This document shows, one piece after another, positions 1 through 9,851 of a stretch of 64,000 bases of DNA. The notes under the pieces were generated by a model. The model was not told the origin of the DNA, did not search any database, and saw only the letters and a program-made list of their open reading frames with translations. Every line of letters starts with the position of its first letter. The stretch's first letter is position 1. Where the stretch lies: the NCBI RefSeq assembly GCF_000003195.3, contig NC_012878.2, positions 13,509,104 to 13,573,103 of the forward strand, read 5' to 3'. The translations under genes and the position numbers were made by a program. Source of the stretch: Sorghum bicolor (taxonomy: Eukaryota; Streptophyta; Magnoliopsida; Poales; Poaceae).

Positions 1-768
1 TTGACGCAGCTCACCACGAGGCAGCGCAACAGGGAGCGCCGCAAGGTCTTTGCGGCAAGGATGGCGGTGCCCCAGTACCTCAACTAGTCGAACACCCCCA
101 TCACCTTCAACCGCGACGACCATCCCAACAGGGTGGTCGCCCCCGGCGTATACCCGCTTGTCGTCGACCCTATCATCGTCAACACCAGGCTCTCAAAGGT
201 CCTGATGGACGGCGGCAGCAGCCTGAACATCATTTACCTCGAGACCCTCAACCTTCTTGGCATCGAGAGGGCGCAGCTCCAACCAAGCGCGGGCGGTTTC
301 CATTGCGTCGTGCGCGGAAAAAAGGCATTGCCAGTATGTCGAATCGACCTGCTGGTGTGCTTCGGCACAGCCGCCAACTTTAGGAAGGAAACTCTCACCT
401 TTGAAGTGCTGGGGTTTCGCAGTACGTACCACGCCATCATCGGACGGCCAGGATATGCCAAGTTCATGGCTATCCCCAATTACACCTACCTAAAGCTGAA
501 GATGCCCGGGCCCAAAGGAGTAATCACCGTCAGCTCCTCTTATGAGCACGCATACGAGTGCGACGTCGAATGCGTCAAGTACGGAGAAGCCATCGAGAGC
601 AACGCAGAACTCGCTTCGAAGCTCAAGGCCCTCGCCGCCGAGGCTCCAGAGCCCAAACGTCATGCGGGCAGGTTCGAACCAGCGGAGGGCACGAAAAAAA
701 TCCTGCTCGACCCCAACGGCTCCAACGACAAAGCGCTGATGATCAGCACCGACCTTGACCCCAAATAG
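1..768 (+). pseudogene. Element A gag end and retropepsin (protease) region
   Basis: The reading frame is open from base 1 apart from a TAG at 91-93, where the family usually has Trp, and a TAG at 766-768, where Gln is expected. The protease motif is LMDGGSSLNI, a D-G-G variant of the retropepsin D-T/S-G that is common in Tat-type elements. It is followed by the flap and IIGRP region (residues about 15-120 counted from base 133). The enzyme would cut the Gag-Pol polyprotein in the virus-like particle. The same frame runs on into reverse transcriptase at 775, so this was one polyprotein and not a separate gene. Confidence 0.8.
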
Positions 769-2200
769 GAGGCCGTGCTCATCGAATTTCTCCATGCAAA
801 CGCCGATATGTTTGCATGGAGTCCTTCGGACATGCTTGGCATACCGAGGGAAGTCACCGAGCACTCCTTGGAGATTCAAGCCGGTTCCAAGCCAGTGAAG
901 CAACGATTGCGTCGCTTCGATGAGGAGAAACGCAAGATCATTGGCGAGGAGATCCACAAGCTTTTGACGGCTGGATTCATCAAGGAGGTTCATCATCCTG
1001 ACTGGTTAGCAAATCCTATATTAGTTAAGAAAAAGAATGGGAAAATGAGGATGTGTGTCGATTATACGAGTTTGAATAAAGCATGTCCAAAGGTTCCTTT
1101 TCCTTTACCACGCATCGACCAGATTGTTGATTCCACCGCGGCATGTGAGACCCTTTCGTTCCTTGATGCATACTCTGGCTACCATCAAATAACGATGAAA
1201 GAGTCCGACCAGCTCGCGACATCTTTTATCATGCCTTTTGGGATGTATTACTATGTGACCATGCCCTTCGGGGTTTGAAACGCTGGGGCGACATACTAGC
1301 GATGCATGCTCCACGTGTTCGGTGAGCACATAGGGTCGACGGTCGAGGCAGACGTCAACGACATCGTCGTCAAATCAAAAAAACGAGACGACCTGATTCA
1401 GGACCTTGAGATCGCCTTTAGCTGTTTATGCGCTAATAGAATCAAGCTCAACCCCGAGAAGTGCGTCTTCGGTGTGCCTCGAGGCATGCTCCTGGGTTAC
1501 ATAGTCTCCCAATGCGGCATCGAGGCTAACCCCAAAAAGGTCTCGGCCGTCGCAAGGATGGGGCCGATTCGAGACGTCAAGGGCATGCAGAAAATTACGG
1601 GGTGCCTGGCGGCGCTGAGCCGTTTCATTTTGAGGTTAGGAGAAAAGGTGTTGCCGCTGTATCGGCTCCTGAAGAAAGCTGAACATTTCTCTTGGACCCC
1701 CGAGGCCAAAGAAGCCCTCGACAACCTGAAAAAGACGCTAACCACCACCCCGATCCTAGTTCCCCCTCAGCCTGCAGAGCCTCTGCTCCTATACGTCGCA
1801 GCAACGACCCAGGTCGTCAATGCGGCTGTGGTGGTCGAAAGGCCGGAGGAGGGACACGCGTTACCAGTCCAGCGGCCGGTCTACTTCATCAGCGAGGTGC
1901 TCTCGGAAACTAAGGTACGATACCCCCAGATTCAAAAGTTGATCTATGCCGTGATTCTCGCCCAACGTAAGCTACAACATTACTTTCTCGATCACCCGAT
2001 CACGGTGGGCTCGTCCTTCCCCTTGGGAGAGATCATCCAGAATCGAGAGGCCACCGGGAGGATCGCCAAATGGTCAGTCGAGCTCATGGGTGAGACCCTC
2101 ACTTATGCGCCTCGCAAAGCCATCAAATCTCAAGCCCTGGCGGATTTCGTCGCGGAATGGACAGACACTCAGCCCCCCCAGCTCAGGTTCAAGCCGAGCT
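769..2200 (+). pseudogene. Element A reverse transcriptase
   Basis: This part would copy the element RNA into DNA. Visible blocks are the N-terminal FAWSPSDMLGIP region, the fingers motif LVKKKNGKMRMCVDY, the palm motif FLDAYSGYHQI, MPFGV(stop)NAGATY, and the thumb/connection ending in ALADFVAEWTD. The catalytic box normally read as YVDD is DVND here (about 1352-1363), so both the Tyr and the first catalytic Asp are lost. In-frame stops lie at 1276-1278 and 1297-1299. The frame shifts after a run of seven C bases at 2173-2179. No activity is expected. Confidence 0.85.
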
Positions 2201-2540
2201 GTGTACGATGTACTTCAATGGATCCCTCATGAAGACGGGAGTTGGTGCAGGCCTGCTGCTCGTCTCACCCCTCGGTGTCCACATGAGGTATGTCATTAGG
2301 ATACACTTCGCCGCGTCTAACAACATGGCAGGGGTTCGACGCGTCGACATTCGAGGCAACTCCTAGCTGGTCATCGACCAAGTGATGAAGGCCTCGAGCT
2401 GCCATGACCCAAAGATGGAGGTGTACTGTAAGGAAGTACGTAGGCTCGAGGACAAGTTCCACGGCCTCGAGCTCGTTCACGTCACACGACGATACAACGA
2501 AGCAGCCGACGAGCTCGCTAAGATCGCGTCAACTCGAGGC
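2157..2540 (+). pseudogene. Element A RNase H
   Basis: Translation continues in another frame after the poly-C run. The first block reads MYFNGSLMKTGVGAG, where the usual catalytic DGS is NGS. A stretch of about 17 residues around the usual AEYEAL motif is missing between NNMA and GVRRVDIRG. A TAG at 2364-2366 stands where Gln is expected before LVIDQVM. RNase H would remove the RNA strand from the hybrid. Two of its key acidic positions are gone, so it is dead. Confidence 0.8.
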
Positions 2541-3592
2541 ACTGTCCCACCCGATGCGTTCTCGAGAGATTTATATGAGCCATCTGTCAACTTGGGCACG
2601 GGGGCTAATGCCAAAACTTCCAAGCCTACCGACGCTGACGAAGCCTTATTAGCGACAACAGACATGATGGAGATCGAGCAACGCCCAGTTCGACCGTTCG
2701 ACTTGCGTACGCCGTTCCTTGATTGCCTGGTCCGGTGCGAACTGCCAGAAGATCGATCTAAGGCCCGTCGTATCGCGCGACGGGCCAAATCATACGTAAT
2801 CTATGGCGAAAGCAAAGAGCTATACCGACGAAGTCCAACAGGGATTTTGCAGCGCTGCATCACCATAGAAGAGGGTCGAAAGCTCCTCGAGGACCTACAC
2901 TCGGGGGCTTGTGGCCACCATGCCGCTCCTAGAACCCTTGTAGGAAATGCTTTCCGACAAGGTTTCTACTGGCCGATGGCCGTTGCTGACGCCATAGAGC
3001 TCGTTCGCTCGTGCCATGGGCATCAATTCTATGCCAAGCAAACCCATCTCCCCACTCATGCTCTCCAGATGATCCCCATCACCTGGCCATTCGCAGTAGG
3101 GGGTCTCGATCTCGTGGGCCCTCTCTAGAAGGCGGCAGGAGGATACACCCATTTACTGGTAGCCATCGACAAGTTCTCCAAATGGATCGAGGCTCGACCC
3201 ATCACAAACATCCCCTCCGAGCAGGCTGTCCTCTTCTTCACCGACGTAATCCACTGGTTCAGGATACCCAACGTCATCATCACCGACAATGGCACCTAGT
3301 TCACCCGCAAAAAGTTCTTGGACTTCTGTGACCGGCATCACATCCGTGTGAACTGGTCTGTAGTAGCTCACCCTCGAACTAATGGCCAGGTCGAGTGTGC
3401 CAACGACATGATTTTGCAAGGACTTAAACCGAGAATCTACAACTGGTTGAAGAAATTCGGCAAGAAATGGGTCGAAGAACTCTCCTCGGTCCTATGGAGC
3501 TTAAGGACGATGCCAAGCAGGGCCACGAAATATACCCGTTCTTCATGGTCTACGGCTCCGAGGCTGTGCTTCCAACAGACCTTGAGTATAGG
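2541..3592 (+). pseudogene. Element A integrase, N-terminal and core part
   Basis: The zinc-binding region has the two His residues around HSGACGHH, but the second half reads CHGHQF where the family has C-x2-C, so one Cys is lost. The core follows with AIDKFSKWIEA (first Asp), IITDNGT (second Asp) and NGQVECAN (Glu). TAG stops occur at 3126-3128 and 3297-3299 and a frameshift near 3530. The frame is then broken by the insertion of element B after 3592, within the stretch VLPTDLEYR. The remaining C-terminus is at 11896-12246. Confidence 0.85.
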
Positions 3593-4052
3593 TGTCGACG
3601 AAAGCTGGTCGGCAGTCTACCTTGGGGTATACCCACGGTAGTAGTTTATCGGTAGACGGTGCGCAAACTACGAACTCGATGGTGACGCAAGACACGGACA
3701 AGCTTTTTATCCAGGTTTGGCCGCCGAGTTGGCGTAATACCTACGTCCTACGTCTGGTTGTATTGATTTGTGTTGAGAGAATAATCCTGTCCTAGGGGGT
3801 CCCTTGCCCCTCCTTATATAGTCTGGAGGGCAGGGTTACAGATCTGGAAACTAATCCTAGTTGGTTACAATTGCCATGGATAATTCGATATCAATTCCTA
3901 TTCTAACCGACTAGAATCCTGCTTGATCTCCACATCTTGTTTCCTTGCGCGAAACTCCAGGCTGTCGGATCAAGCCTTGAACTCGTCTCGTAATGGGCCA
4001 AGCCTCCTGGCCAAAGCCTAGCCGTAAGGGTATAGGGGTTTATACCCCCACA
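3593..4052 (-). repeat. Element B 3' LTR
   Basis: This 460-bp repeat starts TGTCGACG and ends CCCCACA on the + strand. It matches 11430-11890 with six substitutions and one single-base indel. Read on the - strand, the bases just before it (CTCGGGGACTAGC) are in the polypurine-tract position. Confidence 0.95.
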
Positions 4053-4643
4053 GCTAGTCCCCGAGCACCATGTATTGTGATGTAACACGCCGTCTTGAGC
4101 TTCTTCGATCAGTGAGACTTGACGTCTTCAATAAGCAGGAAAGTCGCCCAAACAGTTGCAACGGTTCTTTGACCAACTCAAAAGACAGTTGATCAACATT
4201 GACATCGAAGAAGCGAGTTGTTCGAAGAATGCATGGTGCTCTAAATTAAAAAAGATTTCTTTCCTGGTGAAGTGTGCCCACTTTACTTTTTTGAAAGGTA
4301 TAAACCTCAAAAAAGCAAGCATATTCACCGCAAGGTGAAGTGTGCCCACTTAGTCCCCGAGCCTGGTAGTAGGTGACGTAGGCACGTGGTGCCAGGGTCA
4401 AAATAAAAGTTCTCAAAGAAATTCTGTAACTGAGATGCATCGCTAGATGCATCGTACCGATGTAGTCCCCGAGCTTGCTGGAAGGTGAAGTATGAGCCTT
4501 GTAGCAAGGTCTAAAAAATTGAATTTACCAGTCCGTCTGCAATTGAATAGACTAATCGACCAGTCCCCGGGTGTATAATAGTATGACGACCAGTCCCTAA
4601 GCACCAAGTGCGCTCCTTAGAATTCTGCGTTGCTATACTGTAC
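4053..4643. repeat. Element B 3' region with dispersed CCCCGAGC boxes
   Basis: There is no gene here. The block holds diverged copies of a short box around TAGTCCCCGAGC at about 4052, 4350 and 4462, with related boxes near 4560 and 4590. Two copies of AGGTGAAGTGTGCCCACTT lie near 4266 and 4333. These look like old members of the repeat family that becomes a clean array at 4644. Tat-type elements commonly carry such unstable repeats between integrase and the 3' LTR. Confidence 0.7.
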
Positions 4644-4835
4644 GACCAGTCCCCGAGCATCGAGTGCTCGGTGGTCGGTGCAGTCTTTGAAGTTTCGAGC
4701 TGATAGACTGGGCGACCAGTCCCCGAGCGTCGAGTGCTCGGTGGTCGGTGCAGTCCTTGAAGTTCCGAGCTAATAGACTGGGCGACCAGTCCCCGAGCGT
4801 CAAGTGCTCGGTGGTCGGTGCAGTCCCCGGATTGT
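4644..4835. repeat. 70-bp tandem repeat array in element B
   Basis: Units begin GACCAGTCCCCGAGC at 4644, 4714 and 4784, exactly 70 bp apart. The third unit is incomplete. The first two are nearly identical. Each contains an internal inverted pair (GACCA and TGGTC). The array lies upstream of the antisense gene promoter and, on the - strand, just before the 3' LTR. Confidence 0.9.
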
Positions 4836-5118
4836 TGACTCTCTGCCATATTTGTCTTCTTGTTATTGAAAAGATCTTTCCATTTAAAGTTGACATGACG
4901 AGACCTCCTGACGGGGTGTCAGATGGATGCATGAAAAGTTGCGCCTGGCAACTGTGCAACCGCCCTTTGCATGGTTTGAGAAAAAGGAAACCATCAATTG
5001 GTACGAAAACTCCGCCGCATTAATTGTCTATAATCATTATAAACCGAAACGCCGCATCCGCCGCATGGTCCGCCCACTTCTCGAGAATACGGGAAGTGGG
5101 AGAGGTGGAGTTGCGGGT

Positions 5119-5124
5119 TATAAG
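5119..5124 (+). promoter_or_regulatory. TATA box of the element B antisense gene
   Basis: TATAAG lies 113-118 bp upstream of the ATG at 5237, on the strand of the antisense gene. The following bases are pyrimidine-rich leader (CCTGCCATTGCCTCC and onward). This fits a separate core promoter for the antisense unit, apart from the LTR promoter. Confidence 0.6.
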
Positions 5125-5236
5125 AGCCTGACAGTTCCGCCTGTACTGCATACCCTGCCATTGCCTCCAAGCCTTCCACTCTCGCCTCCTTCAATCATCT
5201 GCATCTTCCTAACTCAAGCCCAATTTCTCACCTCCA

Positions 5237-8200
5237 ATGGCGAAGAGCGACTCCAAGAAGAGGGCCAAACTGATGGCCAAGGAGTGGAAAAAGTCCCACA
5301 GCACCACGAAATATCTTGGTGACCTCGTCGATATGGGGCTTCTGCACATCCCGGAGCTCGGCGGCTGGAGGGCACCGGAAGGGGAGAGCTACCCCGACCC
5401 CCGCGCCGGTGAGATCGTCGTATTTGAAGATTTCATTAAGAGGGGCTTTGGGGTTCCTGTTCATCCTTTTCTTCAAGGTCTTCTTTTGTATTATGAGATC
5501 AGGATTTGCGATCTGCACCCGAACTCAATTCTCCTCATCTCCACTTTTATCCACCTGTGCGACGCCTATGTTGGCATAGAGCCGCACTTCGATCTTTTTC
5601 GTTATCTTTTCTGCTTGAGGAAGAAGGGAGCAGTTGGAGGCTCCAAGGTTGCAGGTGGAGTATACCTCAACCTTCGTGATGGAATGAAGAATCGCTACCT
5701 GCACTGTCCATGGAACACTTCCTTGACCGAATGGTACAGGAAGTGGTTCTACATTAGGGAGGAACCGGGCAGCTCCACGTTCTGCGATGTGGGATACATT
5801 CCTGAGAAGAGGGTGAGCTGGACCGACCGCCCGGATTTCGACGGTCAAGTGGCGGATCTCATGAAGCTGATCGACTGTTCACGCCTGGACGGGCTTGGCG
5901 TGGTCGGCAACTTCATTTGTCGCCGGGTGATGCCCTGCCAGAAGAGGGTGCACTCGGCGTACGAGTATGCCGGAAGCGTGGACCCGATCAGGATGCGGCC
6001 GGAGATCTTGGAGAAGGCGGAGGTACAACAGCTGTTGAACGAGCTGTTCAACTTCGCGGATGGAGGCTTCATCCGTGGCAGTGATCGGGTGCAAGCGTTC
6101 AAGTTAGGATGACCAGCACCAAAGGTATGTAGCAGATTATTTTGTTTTAGCATTCGTTTATCGTCTGCAGCTGACTCATCTTTGTTGCTTTTGTAGATCG
6201 GCGATGTCGACCGTTGCACAGTGTATGTATCACTGGCACCGGGGATAGAGAATCCTGCGGGAGAAGACCCGCCAGAAGAGGACGCTGCTCGGTGTACTCA
6301 TTACACCATTAGTGAGGAGGACCAAGCCCGCCCCGTCCCGACCACCGAGGAAAGGGTGGCGGGGAAAAGGCCAATGCCTGCGGATCCGTCGCCGGCGCCG
6401 ACACTGCCGGCAGAGAGCAGCCGAGAGTTAAAACGGTGTCGGTTCGTTCGGATCGACGACGACGACGAGGAGGAGGAGGCCGTACCGTCGTTGGTACGGA
6501 GGCCTCCTAGCCGTCCGGACAGCGGGCCGACCATTGCTGATCGAGTGGCCGGCGACCCTCCTGCGCCTCGTGCTGCGGAGTCGGGGGCACAGGTGCCGAC
6601 TGGCCGGATGAGGAGGAGGTTCACTGCGACCCACCGTCGCTCAGACCTGTAAGTGTTCGACTTACGTATTTCAGCGATTTTTTTTTTGTTCCTTTAGCGC
6701 GGCGTCGGATGTCAACCCCAGCCATGCTGCTGGCCAGGGGACGAGTGAGCCGGTCAGCGCTGCTGAAGACGCGGCCCCGCAGACCGCAGAGCAGCCTACG
6801 GCTGCAGCCGTGCCTGGGAGCACCGAGGAGCTCCCGGCCGCGGCACCGACTACGACAGGCAGCCCGACCAGGGTTGAGGAGGCTACGGGGACGCCTCCCC
6901 CAGCTAGTGCCGCGGAAGGGGAGGGCAGAGCCCCGACCCCTCCTCCCGCCGGGGAGAGTGAAGTCCTCACACCGCCCCGAGCAGGAGCCGCTTCGACTGC
7001 AGGCTCCCTGGATCTGGTCCGGGGGCCAGTAATGCCTGCGACCACTACCGGGGGCAACGCAGCGCGGGAGGAGGAAAACCAGGCGACCTCCGACGACGAG
7101 GTGGAGGAGATTGAGGGTCGTCCTCGTGACGGCCGCCAACACGTGTATGTGTGGCGTCAACGCGGGGATCACTTTATCGGTCATGAGGAGCTCGCCGAGA
7201 CCATGGAGGCCGCCAGGGTGGAGCGCGCGGCCAAACGCCTCGTCGACGAAGTTAAGGTAAGCAATTCTTTGTACTGCTGTACATTCTGTGCGCTGTCTTG
7301 CTTGGTCGTCATATTTTCGTTTTGTAGGGCGCAATGAAAACGGCGAAGTACCGGAAACGGTGCTTTGACCAGATAGAAGGCGTCGTGGCCGAGAACAAGG
7401 CCTTGGCCGCGGAGGTAGACCGGCTGCGATCGGAAGTCGGGGAGAAGGTGGCCGAGATGAACGCCCAGGAGGAGCGTCATCTCGAGCTCACTCGTCGCTT
7501 GGCCGACCTGTACCGGCAGCGAGAAGGTTAGTCACGCGCTCCGAGCAGCTTTGTGTAGTTGTGTAGTTTGCTTTACTGACCAGGTTATGATTCACATAGA
7601 CTTGGAAGAGGAGGTGGCGCGCCTCCGACAAGAGAAGGAGCAGCTCAGCCAAGAGCTCGCCGGTGCGCTGGAGTCCGGGCGCCGAGCAGGAGAGGAATTG
7701 GGTCGGAAGGACCGGGAGTTATCTAGTAATGGGTGCCGCCTCGTTATCTGCCGCTTGTCGCCCCTTTAGTTTTTGATATGCTGAAAATAATGTCCTGTTT
7801 CGTTTGCAGTGCTCAAGGTGAACGCCAAGAAGCACCTGGATGAGCTGGTCAAGGACCGGGACTCCTGGAAGGTCAACTATTGTAAGATCTGGAAAGGAGT
7901 ATCCCCGGTCCTGGACCTGATCAGTCCCGAGCTCCCGGAGAGCCAGCCCCGCACGCCGAAGTTGACCCCAGTCGAGAAGGCGCAACGGGCGTGGGACTGG
8001 CTCCAGCAGTTCGTGAAGGACGCCGGGGAGTTTGCTGGCGCGCATGTCCTTAGCATGGTGCGCGCCCATTATCTCCTGGTCGACTTGACCAGGCTGGAGA
8101 AGGGGTACCCCAAGGAGGTCGTCCCGCAGGAGGCGGACGAGCTTCGGGGTGGTCTGCTGGATTTGTCGTCGACGGTGATCGGCGACATCAATCTGTGCGG

Positions 8201-8384
8201 AACGGCCACTCCCCCAGACCAGCCGGGTTCAGATAGGTCGGCCAGGGAGCTGTCAGGCGCGTCCATTGCGGGAGATGGGCGGTCGACGCCTGCGGTCTCG
8301 ACCAGCCAGGCGCCGGTGGCCCCGACCCCTTCGTCCGGGCAGCAGGGCCAGGCGGGTGATCAGCCCGAGCAGCTAGGCCAATAG
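5237..8384 (+). CDS. Element B antisense six-exon gene (PF04195-like domain plus coiled coil)
   Basis: I read six exons: 5237-6124, 6197-6648, 6698-7256, 7328-7526, 7600-7725 and 7810-8384. All five introns have GT-AG ends, and the joined frame is 933 codons. Residues about 10-200 look like the putative gypsy-type transposon domain (PF04195), with a conserved block around LLYYEIRICDLHPNS. Exons 2-3 are acidic and rich in Pro, Ala and Glu. Exons 4-6 form heptad-rich coiled coil, then a globular stretch and a Gln/Pro-rich tail. A single TGA at 6110-6112, just before the first donor, looks like CGA changed to TGA. The gene is antisense to the retrotransposon. Its function is unknown; a nuclear or regulatory role is inference only. 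Confidence 0.8.
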
Positions 8385-8454
8385 AGTAGTCTGTAGGAAT
8401 AGACTAGTGTCTGCCCGTCAGGGTATTTATTGTAACTTTGTATGTAAAGTTTGT

Positions 8455-8460
8455 AATAAA
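8455..8460 (+). terminator. Poly(A) signal of the element B antisense gene
   Basis: AATAAA lies 71 bp after the TAG stop at 8382-8384, preceded by T- and GT-rich sequence (TTTGTATGTAAAGTTTG). It supports a complete antisense transcription unit converging on the integrase gene, which ends at 8661. Confidence 0.65.
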
Positions 8461-8660
8461 GATTGCTTTTTGTCATGACTGTCGTTTTGAGCGTTGTATA
8501 ATTATCTTAGTGACGTGTCACCGTATTCGACTTTGTAGTCGCTAAGAGCTTCCGTTGCAGAAGTTTTGCCGAGTTCTGCGTGCAACAAAGTATAGGCAAA
8601 AAATAGAAAATTTTATTATTGACAATTATAAGATACTTACAAAGGAAAGTTATGAAAACT

Positions 8661-9851
8661 TTATGGATAAAATCGTCGCAGTTTGTCTATGTGCCAAGAG
8701 TTGGGCACGCGTGTTCCATCTGGGTATGCCAATCTGTAGGACGTGGGTCGTGTGACCTCGGTGACCACGAAGGGTCCTTCCGAGGGAGTGGATAGCTTGT
8801 GCATTCCCTCCTGGCTTGTTCTCCACCTAAGTACCAGATCGCCGACCACGAAAGAACGGTCCTTGACGTTCCTGTTGTGGTATGGCCTGACTGCCGCGAG
8901 ATATTTTGCTGTTCGGAGACAAGAATTCAGACGCTTTTCCTCCATGCAGTTGATTTCGAGTTCTCTGGCGTTGTCGGCCGTCGCCTGGTCGAAGTGTTCG
9001 ATCCTAGGGGATCCGAAGGTTATGTCATACGGCAGGACTGCCTCGGAGCCGTACACCATGAAGTAGGGAGACACTCCTGTGTTTCGACTGGTCTGAGTTC
9101 GGAGGCCCCAGACCACTGCCGGCAACTCTTTCATCCATCGACCGGGTGCTCTGTCGTTCTCAGTGTATAGCCTTTTCTTTAGGGAATCAATGATCATTCC
9201 GTTAGCATGTTCAACTTGACCATTGGCCCGTGGATGAGCCACTGACACGTATTTTATGACTATGCCCCTGTCGTCGCAGAAGTCCCAAAATGTGGTGCCA
9301 GTAAACTGAGTACCCAGGTCGGTGATTATGCTGTTCGGGATGCCGAATCTGTGTATGATTTGATTGAGGAACTCCACAGCCTTCTCAGAGGTTGCTTTGA
9401 CCAGAGGCATGTATTCGATCCACTTGGAGAACTTGTCGATTAACATGAAAACAAACTTGAAGTTGCCCGGGGCTGGTTTAAATGGCCCGATCATGTCAAG
9501 CCCCCAGCAAGCAAAGGGCCAGGACGACGGGATGGTTTGAATTTCGTGAGCAGGTACGTGGGTCCTCTTAGCGAAAAACTGACATCGTTCGCAGTGTCGA
9601 ACCAATTTTTCTGCGTCGTTGACCGCGGTTGGCCAATAAAAACCTGCCCGGAAGGCTTTTCCGACCAGCGTTCTGGATGCAGCGTGATTGCCGCAAGATC
9701 CAGCATGTATGTCTTCTAGGAGCTTGATACCATCATCTTGGGGTATGCACTTGAGCAGTAGTTCGGAGCTTGCGTTTTTTCTCATGAGTTTACCGTCAAC
9801 CAGGATGTAGTTCTTTGACCATCGAATGAGGCGCTCATTCTCTGTTTTGTC
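8661..9851 (-). pseudogene. Element B integrase
   Basis: The frame continues from the preceding frame after a single TAG at 9852-9854 (Gln expected). The zinc-binding domain keeps all ligands: IHAGSCGNH supplies the two His and HCERC the two Cys. The catalytic core has LIDKFSKWIE (Asp), ITDLGTQFTG (Asp) and NGQVEHAN (Glu). The C-terminal part runs through VGDLVLRWR and ends IDKLRRFYP, the normal family end, so no C-terminal chromodomain is present. It would insert element cDNA into the host genome. Apart from the upstream stop it looks intact over 374 residues. Confidence 0.88.

Larger units (their letters stand above)
1..3592 (+). mobile_element. Ty3 Tat-type retrotransposon A, left segment
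   Basis: This is the left visible part of a decayed Ty3 (gypsy) element read on the + strand. Protease, reverse transcriptase, RNase H and integrase follow in that order, which is the Ty3 order. The element enters from outside the window, so its 5' LTR and most of gag are not seen. It is cut at 3592 by element B and resumes at 11896. Further pieces are 11891-13523 and 21872-23629, separated by element C. The polyprotein ends in the LRRFYP tail typical of grass Tat-type elements, and an antisense gene lies downstream; both support the Tat assignment. It is the oldest layer of the nest. Confidence 0.85.
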
